Positions 21,097-30,500 of a DNA stretch of 64,000 nt are shown here, piece after piece. The DNA is from Harmothoe impar (taxonomy: Eukaryota; Annelida; Polychaeta; Phyllodocida; Polynoidae), in the NCBI GenBank assembly GCA_947462335.1, contig OX381717.1:18901166-18965165 (forward strand), in the 5' to 3' direction. Below the pieces are notes generated by a model that saw only the letters and a program-made list of their open reading frames with translations, was not told the origin of the DNA and did no database searches. How positions within the stretch are numbered: the stretch's first letter is position 1; every line of letters begins with the position of its first letter. A program made the position numbers and the translations under genes.

Positions 21097-21260
21097 AAAA
21101 TTGAAAAAAAGTAACTCGCCAGCTCTGTATTGGTGCATCATGGTCGGCATGCTGCATGAGTGCAGCACGGGTGAGCTACTTGTCAGGGCTGTATTCATGT
21201 GTCATGACGACAAAAACCAGCACCGTGAATAATAAACAAGAAATGCTGCAATTAAAGTGT
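21097..21260. mobile_element. TTAA-type MITE family A, remnant
   Basis: Keeps AAGTAACTCGCCAG, GGTGCATCATGGTCGGCATG, GAGTGCAGCACGGGTGAG and the right end AAAGTGTTAA. The left end is lost. Confidence 0.55.
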
Positions 21261-22600
21261 TAAAACCTGATTTCCTAGTTTCTGTTTTATTTTGAAGATA
21301 ATTGTAACTTTCATTATTGCTATGCACCTCACACAGTGCAAAACACTTGAAACTCGAGAAGTTGGCAGATAACAGCGTCTCAGTCTGTTGACTTGGGACG
21401 TGGATGATCTATAAAAAGAATAAATGAAAAGAAAAATCTATTTATCAGCGCAGCATATCAGTCTCAGGGGTGAGCCAAGTACCCAGTTCCATCTGGTCAA
21501 GATATTAGCAGGTCATTGATTTCAGTTGTTGATCTATATTACCATTTTCAAAATATAGAGCAAGCTACTTACAAATTGGAGCGTCAACTTTTGATCCATC
21601 CCACTATTGGTTTATGATCACTGTAATCTAAGGTTACACTTGTATCATTGAACAATAGCCTCTTTCGTTATCACTACCAACACGGGGCGACCCAGAAGGA
21701 GGGGGGGGGGGAGGGGTCAAGTGTGAGACATGATTTCAATATTATACATTATAAACTGTTCTATTCATGACACAACATATAGTACAACCCAACGACAAGT
21801 GAACAATGATATATTTCGCCGATTTCATACATGTACTGAGAATAATGAATCTCAAACATTGGTGTCATTGAAATATCTTTAAACGACCACAGCATCAGAC
21901 AAAATGAGGAAAGAGTATTTGATGGGGATTAAGCCGGGATTAAGAAACATTGATTCATTGCCATAAGCAGTACGTATTATATTTATGAGTAGTATTACTG
22001 ATACTATCACAGTTTTTGAGTTTTGGTTTCCTTGAAGATGACGCTTTTCTTTTTACCACTGGCACTGATGCTCCACTTCCCATTTTCGTATATCATATAT
22101 CACTCTATTTATTTCTAATTTTGGGTACAACAGAAGCTCCCTTAAAGGCGCACTGAGTTGAGGACCTAGCCCTGCCGAGTTTTGTACGCAAATGACGTCG
22201 TGGGTTCAGTGCGCCTTTAAATTCTCGCAGCAAGAGTTCAAATTGACTGACTTTAGGCTTTATGGATAGCCGAATGCTAGGGGGGTCTTCTTGGTATGGA
22301 TGTCGCACTGACTATATAGAATAGTATGGCATGTTCTCAGACATGCTGAATTAAAGAGCCAACAGATGAGTGGACACTTTTAGACCTATTTGAACATGAA
22401 CTTGAAGCTGAATTTGCAACACAACTCTTTTAGGGAACTGGGGGAGGGGTAATAGCTATAACTAAAGTATAAGTCGCACTTGCTGGCAGCGTTTTTGATA
22501 CTTTCAGTTTCAATATTGAAACCATCTACAGCGCAAGCTACTTAGGAATTGTGGCGTCAACTGTTGGCCCATCAAATTATTGATTACCCTTCATCGTTAT
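21261..22600. other. Intergenic, no gene seen
   Basis: AT-rich unique sequence with a G-run at 21700-21715 and the 79-bp palindromic element below. No ORF above 70 codons with motifs. Confidence 0.5.
22142..22220. mobile_element. 79-bp palindromic MITE, copy 1
   Basis: Begins TTAAAGGCGCACTGA and ends TCAGTGCGCCTTTAA, around a shared centre GACCTA.CCCTGCC and GTTTTGTACG.AAATGACG. A second copy of identical length is at 56239-56317. Confidence 0.75.
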
Positions 22601-24354
22601 TAGTCCAGTTGCCAGCTTGATAACCTTGCAGAAAAACCCCCCGAAGAGGTTATGACTGATTTGGGTACAGGAAGTCATATACTTTCAGAATCTTGACGAT
22701 GCCCGGCTGGCATCGTTGAGCGTTTTCCGAAATTCAAGATGGCGTCCAAGATGGCTGACGAAAAAGTTTAAAGTCATAAATCAGTCAATTCTTATGTTAT
22801 TTACATGTGTAATACCTCTAAATTGGGGTTTTTGGGCATGCCTGATTGATTAAAAGAGTCAAAAAGTCATTTGAGTAGGTATCCATGGTGATAGCCTGTT
22901 TCCATAGCAACCAGCATGCCGATTCTTATACAAAATATATATTGTTATGAGAAATTTGTCATTTCTCAACACCTACACTCATGTAATATCTCAAATTAAA
23001 GGTCTCATTGAGATACATCATTTTAACATAGTTTTAGAGTTGTCACAGGTCCTAGGTAACCGTGGCAACCAGAAATTAACAACAATAATGCCTAATGATT
23101 GATGCCGAAACATTATGATCCTTACTGATAACTGCAAATACATGACAGAACAACCTACATGGCCACCAGAAACTGATTCTCTGCTCGATGTCAAGATGTT
23201 ACCTGAGTGGTTATTCATAGCAACCAATATGCTTATATGCAGAAAGTTTGATTTCATGTTATGATTATTACCAAATGTGCACTTTTTATCATAGATCGCG
23301 AAACCTCACATCTTTTAACATGTTATTAGTTGCTGCTGCTACTATGGTAACTAAAAATAATTTTCTGCTGTACATACTGAATCTGGGACCTGCTGGCAAG
23401 CCTTCTGACTATGAGGTGATGTCAAGTCATAATAGTGGTGTCTATAAGATGCATCCTCAGAGTTCCCATAAATCTATGATGTTGTTTACAGTCATTAAAG
23501 CAGCTCATACCCTGTCAGTCCTCCTATAGTGCACTTATTATTAGCCTGCCCCTTTGTAGTCCTGGCTGCCCGTTTGTCGGCCTGGCCAGCCCCTTTGTCG
23601 GCCTGGCCAGCTAGTGGATGATGCAGTATAGCTGTTCAATATCAGCAATACACAAACATATCAACATGCGGATGTGTATCATTACGGTGTAATAACTCCA
23701 GTCTGCTGACATACCTTATACAGATACAAAATGTATAATGCTATAACAGTTTGTAACTATTTGCTTGATGGTTAGCTTAGTAGCACACAATAACGGTTTG
23801 AGTCACTATCTCACTGAATACTACAATAAATGTGGTCATCTACAATGGTTCCCTCCTCCGAATTGTCCACCATAGCATCATTTGGATGGGACACTAAGTA
23901 GGTGAATCAATGATCTGACATTGACACATATCTGTGCAGTTCAATCAAGCATGATCATCAGCAAGTAACATCTCCATGAACAGCATGGGTCTGAGAAAGA
24001 ACAGTTACATTTTGAGGATAGTTGATGGAAGAATATGAATCACATTTGGCAATGGTGTGGGGATAACACTTTATTGCCGTATGCAAAGACCAGTCAAATA
24101 GCAGAGGGTCTTTTTCTGGAAGTTCTGAAGACATAGCACCCCCTCAGGTTAGCAGAATTATGACACCGGTGTCATAAGAGATGACATGTATCCTTTGATT
24201 TTACTACACAGATGTCATAGCTTGATTGGTCATGATTGCATTGGCTTGTTCATTTGTGATGCTGTAGCTCTATTCTCCTGTTTAAAGAGGAGTCTTTGAA
24301 TTTCTCAATTCTTGAGAATCAAGATCAATAGAGCCTGACTGATTCCGATTGATC

Positions 24355-24720
24355 CATTGACACTTCTCTGTCAACTGAATCTGCCTCCCTTATCTATGAC
24401 CTTTTCCAGTTCAAAGCCATGGCAGTTACTTGACTGGTGTCAATGAAGCCATCTGAAAGCTTTCTCATGTAATCTTTCATAGAAAACTTTGCCAGTCTCA
24501 CTTCACCTTGGCACTTTTAGGCCAATATTTCTGTGACAATGTTGAGGAGTGAGGCTGAATGCCCCTTTTGATGCTTGAGGTGTACATGGCTATTGATATT
24601 CTCACGTAGCTTCTTTCTGTCCTTTTTATATTTTGTTATGTGGGCCTGGATTTATTCCTTGTGTATGTTGGCGACAGTGTATCAGTCTTTGCGAAAACTT
24701 TTTCAGCATACAGGACAGTC
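24355..24720 (-). pseudogene. Decayed ORF with zinc-finger-like CPVC/CPAC motif
   Basis: Read on the minus strand from 24720, one frame gives protein-like sequence for about 120 codons with about five stops: DCPVC.KSFRKD, IHKE, ITKYKKDRKKLRENINSHVH, LKHQKGHSASLLNIVTEILA, VRLAKFSMKDYMRKLSDGFI. C-x2-C followed by KSFRKD and later His is the start of a C2H2 finger. The finger-coding 54 bp is repeated at 24881-24935, where it reads CPACRKSFRKD without a stop. It may be the element's own protein or a captured host exon. I cannot name it. Confidence 0.5.
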
Positions 24721-24935
24721 GGTCCTGCAGCTAGCCAATTTTGCAGGACCGGATAGATGTATGGTTTTCATAAAGACTGCCTTATTGGGACTGCAAGTGT
24801 CCATTGCCACGTGTATTAAATCGGTGTAGCTATCTAGGAATAGTTAGAAAGGTAAGTCATCAGAGGGTAGGTACGGCAGTCTTTGCGAAAACTTTTTCGG
24901 CATGCAGGACAGTCGGTCCTGCAGCTAGCCAATGA
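24685..24935. repeat. 54-bp direct repeat, two copies
   Basis: 24685-24739 and 24881-24935 share TCTTTGCGAAAACTTTTTC, GGACAGTCGGTCCTGCAG and CTAGCCAAT with about three differences. The centre GCAGGACCGACTGTCCTGC is a palindrome. The copy carries the zinc-finger-like codons described above. Confidence 0.75.
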
Positions 24936-26312
24936 GGTTATGTTAGTCAGTACAAACCACACTGCATTGGAACTGATGGGTCACATGGTGTGCTTGCCCT
25001 GGATCAACTTTTCCTCAGTTAATACTGGCAACAACTTCAACTTGTACATGTGGTGAGGCCAGTAAAAGTTGGTAGGAAGGGAGGTCAGGGGTCAGATTAT
25101 GGTGGTTACCATGGATGATGAAAGGCTGCAGACACAGGGCATTTGGATTGCAGACACTGACCAGAGAGACATAGTGCCTAAAAGCGTGTGGGAGTGGTTA
25201 TTTGAGCTACCTCTATGTCAATCATTATGGATTATTGTTGTTGAATTCCAGTTGTCATGGTCAGATTTGAATGATTGATAGCTTTGTTCAATGTCCAAAT
25301 GTACATCAAGTACCTCATGGGACATATCTCAAGTTAGCAAGGTAGCCTTCCACAAATAGTAGTAGTCTTGCCTTGCAGTGAGACAGATATTTATATGCTG
25401 CTTGCCTAATACAGCAATGACTGCATCTATGGATGATTGAATGTATGAGATGAATGACAGCATCTATGAGGTGAGGGAGAAAACCGTTCTTTTATCTGCA
25501 TGGGCTAGCACTATACCTGGGCTAGTACTATAGTAGGCAGGGCCAGACAAACCATAGCCTTTGATATCTCAGATGTGGTTCTCTGAGGAATGATCACAAG
25601 AAAGACCGCCAGCAAGTTACTCTACTCCTTAATGGCCCTATCATGGAGGCCCCACTAACACAGGGGGAAGTTGTTATGGTTACCCAGTACCCATGACAAC
25701 TGTGGAACAATATTAAAATCATGCATCTCAGTGAGACCTTTACTTTGAGATATCATATGACCATATCATGTTAAATAAAGACAATTTCCTCAATACAAAA
25801 TATACTTTGAGTTAAAATCATGTTTTGAGTTAAAATGTTGGTTGCTCTGGAATTGATGCATCACCATGGATACCCACACAAATGACCTTTTGATATTGAG
25901 GGGAGAGTATATTGTGGCCATGTTGGTTGTTCTGTCATATATTCACAGTTATCAGTAAGGATGATAATGTTTCGGCATCAATCATCAGGCATTATTGTTG
26001 CTGATTTCTGGTTGCCATGGTTACCTAGGACCTGTGACAACTCTAAAACTATGTTAAAATGATGTATCTCAATGAGACCTTTAATTTGAGATATTACATG
26101 AGTGTAGGTGTTGAGAAATGACAAATTTCTCATAACAATATATATTTTGTATAAGAATCGGCATGCTGGTTGCTATGGAAACAGGCTATCACCATGGATA
26201 CCTACTCAAATGACTTTTTGACTCTTTTAATCAATCAGGCATGCCCAAAAACCCCAATTTAGAGGTATTACACATGTAAATAACATAAGAATTGACTGAC
26301 TTATGACTTTAA

Positions 26313-26513
26313 CCCTTCAGGGCCGAGCATCGACTATAGTCGATGCCATGAACGGCCGAGCATCGACTATAGTCGATGCCATGAACGGCCGAGCATCGAC
26401 TATAGTCGACATAACTCTATGAGAATGAGCAAAGGCTCGGCCCAGGGAAAGTTTCTGTGAAAAGTTCTCGCCCTCATCACTAGCAAATACTTTTTTTGGT
26501 CGGCCTTAAAGGG
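26313..26513. mobile_element. TTAA-inserted MITE nested in the long-TIR arm
   Basis: CCCTTCAGGGCCGAGCATCG ... CGGCCTTAAAGGG, flanked by TTAA (26309-26312, 26514-26517). The opposite arm (22765-22775 region) has the uninterrupted site with a single TTAA, so this is a demonstrated insertion with TTAA duplication. Inside are three 33-bp tandem units, each with the palindrome GCATCGACTATAGTCGATGC or a variant. No coding capacity. Confidence 0.9.
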
Positions 26514-26695
26514 TTAAACATTTTCGTCAGCCATCTTGGACGCCATCTTGAATTTCGGAAAACGCTCAACGATGCCAGCCGGGCATCGTCAAGATTCTGA
26601 AAGTATATGACTTCCTGTACCCAAATCAGTCATAACCTCTTCGGGGGGTTTTATTGCAAGGTTGCAAGGAAAATCCCCCCCTGGCAACTGGACTA

Positions 26696-26914
26696 TATCT
26701 AAGATTATGTGTATGGACAGGCAGTGCATTGAAGACAAAGCCACGTTCATTGCCACTATCGCGCAGGAGTGATGGAGAGGTGCTCAAGTGTTTGTGATGA
26801 GTTTCAATATATCTATCAGTACATATCACATGTCAGCAGTGGCGGCGGAACGGGGGGAGGGGGCGGCAGGGGGGCAGACCCCCCCCCCCCAACTTCAAAA
26901 TGGTTCCGTTCCCC
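26696..26914. other. Short intergenic stretch with G/C runs
   Basis: Between the long-TIR element and a small MITE. It has G-runs and a C-run at 26855-26892 and no exon. Confidence 0.5.
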
Positions 26915-27122
26915 CTGGGGTCTCATTCATAACAACTGCTGTATCCGTCGGGTAAAAAGTTACAAGTGATTTGGGGTCTGACGATCATAATAAGGACTTC
27001 CCTTCAAAAGACATTACATTAAAATAAATAGAAATGTGCACCACCTGACGATGATGAGTACGCTCGATACTATTGACGATTCTTTATGACGGATACAGCA
27101 ATTGTTATGAATGAGACCCCAG
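26915..27122. mobile_element. Inverted-repeat MITE next to the protease promoter, 208 bp
   Basis: 35-bp inverted ends: CTGGGGTCTCATTCATAACA..TGCTGTATCCGTC at 26915-26950 and the complement at 27088-27122, with one mismatch. It ends 20 bp before the TATA box of protease copy 2. Confidence 0.8.
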
Positions 27123-27142
27123 GTAACGTGTCGCGTCAACCA

Positions 27143-27206
27143 TATATAAACTGGCAGGTCCCGCACCTTCCAGCCAGACGCTGGATAGGATTGTCAAATA
27201 ATTAAG
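27143..27206 (+). promoter_or_regulatory. TATA box and probable non-coding first exon of protease copy 2
   Basis: TATATAAA at 27143-27150. About 30 bp downstream begins CCAGCCAGACGCTGG. A splice-donor-like AATTAAG|GTAGGC lies at 27206/27207, and the matching acceptor TTTTTTTCAG|CC at 27554 sits two bases before the start codon. The arrangement implies a short 5' UTR exon (about 27175-27206). The exact start site is an estimate. Confidence 0.55.
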
Positions 27207-27556
27207 GTAGGCTTACAAGTTACAGGTATGAAAAATACACGAAGAATTTATTCTGGCTATCATTATATTGTAGGGTGTTATATAGATGTGAGTTAGTGTG
27301 CATGCATGTGTACATGTATTACAAATATGTACATAATTATGTAATATGTAAATGTACTTAATCTTTATGAATTGGTCGAATTGGTGCTGTATTTGATTAG
27401 ATAGAGCTCTTACAGTTATACTCCCGTCCGCATATTCTTACTCTTTCCCTTCTGCTGGCATCCATATCATTTAGCATCTACACATCCAACTTTGCATCAG
27501 ATGAAATCGATTTGCAAGCATCATACATTCCCTCTATAACATTTTTTTTTTCAGCC

Positions 27557-30500
27557 ATGCCTCTCAACATTGTCTGTTGTATTCTTGCAATATGTTATGT
27601 CTCGCAGCTGGCATATTGTATGCCTCCTGGAGGTTAGTCAGATCTAAACACACTAAACTAGGCCTAAATATTATGATGTTGACATTCAAATCAAACGTTG
27701 AACAAGATGCATTCTAAAATGGATATGGAATGATTTCAAAATTGAAATGCACGCAAAATCATACTTTTAATTTTTTTTAGCAAATTCGCGAAAATGTATA
27801 GACACGAAAATATTTCATCAATGAGTTGTTTAACACCTGTTATTTTTATAACATCTGATTTGTCCTCAAGGTGTTTATAACGATGTTTCTTCATTTGTCT
27901 TATTTCAAACAACCAGAAACCCATGTAGGCCCCTTCACCAGCAATGTAAGTGAACCATTTATCGTTGGTGGGAAACCGTCAAGCAACTGGCCTTGGATGG
28001 TTTACGTCAAAACTGCAGGTGGTAGATGTGGAGGATCAATTATCAATGAGGAGTGGGTGGTCACTGCGGCGCATTGTGTAGAAGGGTAGGCGTCGTACAC
28101 TTAACTATAACTTAACTATAACAACCATATAATAGCCTTCAGAAAGAAAATATCAGCCTTAGCTTTGGATCAGTAGGCCTACTCCCATGTATCAGTGAGT
28201 CTGAGCATAGACAGGGCACGCACGGGAAAGCTCTCCCAGGTGAGAGGACATACGTTTAGAGCATTATCTTAATCAGACTACAACATGTAATAAGATGATC
28301 TTATTTGAGACCCATTCTGAGTTGTGAAAATGTACAGCTCAGTGAATAAACACATTGATCCATTGTGAAATACTACTAAGGCCAAAAAGAAAAGAAAAGG
28401 TGTGTTTCAGGTTACGCGACCCTACCTACTTTGGACTCGAGTTGTTGCTCCACGAGGCGAGGTGGTGGGCGTAGGGTGGCACTGGCATTTGCGAGTCAAT
28501 TTTTTATACTTCTCATTTAAAGTAAAGTTTTTTTGGGTCTAACATTAAGAAAGGAAAATGATATGGTGGGGAATGAACAGTTATAGCAAAGATCTGTTAA
28601 GAATTTGAAAATGGGCCAGGATCAAGTAACTTTCATTGTAAGCTTTGCTCTCCTTATTGTGTTATTGGCAGGGCTTTGTCCTCCGACGTTCAAGTCTATA
28701 CGGGTGTTTATGACAGGAAGAAGGACCTAAAAACAGCCCATGTTGTATCCATGATAGTGATACATGAGGACTATGGCAACCCAAACGGATATGATAACGA
28801 CATAGCACTGCTTAAAATGAGAACAAAACTGGTGGGTCAAGTATGTCTGCCCGAAAAGGACGTCAGTGCCGGGACACCGTGCATAGCTACAGGATGGGGT
28901 GAAGGTATGTAGGTTTACTGATTTAGATTAAGATGTCCCCCTCCAATCCGTCTCTCTCCGGCCTCCCTTAAAAAGTTAAAGGGTATCTTACATCAGCCTT
29001 CAACTATTCACATTTAGGGATGGGAAACTTTTAACAACAGTTGGTAGGGGAGGGGGGGTGGGTGGTTGGGGACAGGGACCATAAATATATGGAGGGTGGG
29101 ACTGTTGCTGGCCGAGCTAGCTGATAATATAACCAAAAAACAAGAACCATTAAGAAGCAAGTGAGATGTAATAGACTGTCAGTGTATTATTAACCGGTAC
29201 TTTACCGACCTATAACGGCGGTCGATATGAGGATCCTGTCGAAATACATAAGGAATGAATAAAAACCTATCACTTGTTAACGTGTGACAATCATAACCAC
29301 AAATAGATTTAGCAACATTTAACGGTATTATAACAACCCGTTACAGGAAATTTTGGGTACGCTCACATCTAGAAATCCACCACCCTTCCCCTCTCTGTTG
29401 GGAAAAATTACCATTCCTTTAGGCCAACACCCACAGTGCGATCTATGCTGGAATATATGCCAAAATATCTTCAATTCCCATAAATGCAGAGATTTTCCTA
29501 CTCAAATAGTATATTACTGTGGAGCTATTTATGGAGGTATAGTACTGTGGAGGTATTATAGGCGGCCTGGCCTGTGTCCTCTATGATTTATGACACTGTT
29601 TTGTCGGCGAAAAAACATGTCGGCACCAACACGGGTTTGTCGGCGCCAAAGCATTTTTTTCTGCGACAAAACAATGTAATAAATCCTATAATTGTGGACA
29701 CAGGCCGAATATGGGCCTGAGACCTCTGCAGTTTGCTACAATTGCAAGGGACCCCAGTTGCCAATAATCCAAACTGCACTCTCATTTAGCAAATTTGTTT
29801 CCTGTTTTGCATAACACGCCTTTGGGGTTCGACCTATAGCGATAATTCGGGTTTCTCCATGTGCGCGGCCATGTTAGTTCTGAGCTCGCAACTTATCGTG
29901 AGACCTAGGCAGTGACCACACTTACACACACCATAGCTTGGAAGTAACAAGCTAAGTTGCGAGAGCAGAACCGGAAGCGGAAACTACTGCCTGTGTCAGT
30001 GTACACACTGTGGTTGCGGGAACAAGTCTGCACCAGTTAGAACGCTATAGGCCTATTCAGCTAGAACTCCGCAGTTCCCTCTGCCCTTCCGGCCCGGATG
30101 ACCAACCCGGCCCGGACGGACAGATGTCGCCACCGGTGGTGGCCTGCTATATGAGGCAGGCCTTCGCCGGTCACTGGCAGTTCCCATTGGGAGCTCAACC
30201 AATGAGGAGACTCAATGAGACCTCTTAGGTAGCAGCTACTGAAGACTCCACTGACATAAGCTTGCATTGTACCCTGCTCCCCAGATGACTATCCACCCAT
30301 TGAGTAGAAGCAACCTGAACCCATCCATTTGATGTATCCTGTATGTGTAGAACATGTGTGAGGTGTAATTATAAAAGGAAGAACTCAGAATATGATGTAG
30401 ATCGTTCTCCAGCCGGAAGTAGAGCCCCTGCACTGGTACCCGTATTTATTCTCCACAAACGCTACCCGGTCCATCTTTGGCGCCACAACACTATTATACA

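Larger units (their letters stand above)
22601..26695. mobile_element. Long-TIR DNA element, 4.1 kb
   Basis: About 600 bp at the left (22601-23220) is the reverse complement of about 25905-26695 at the right, apart from a 209-bp nested insertion. The outer ends are TAGTCCAGTTGCCAG and CTGGCAACTGGACTA; TAT on both flanks may be the target duplication. Shared blocks include CATCTTGGACGCCATCTTG, CTATCACCATGGATACC and GACCTTTAATTTGAGATAT. A second, more diverged copy of part of the arm is inside the right arm at 25655-25880. The inside (23530-25600) has a decayed minus-strand ORF and a 54-bp direct repeat. Class II, non-autonomous or dead; superfamily unknown. Confidence 0.85.

Noticed and set aside
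24575..24829. Plus-strand hydrophobic ORF (84 aa) as a membrane protein gene
   Set aside because: It is the antisense of the decayed zinc-finger-like frame, which has the more protein-like composition and a duplicated finger motif.
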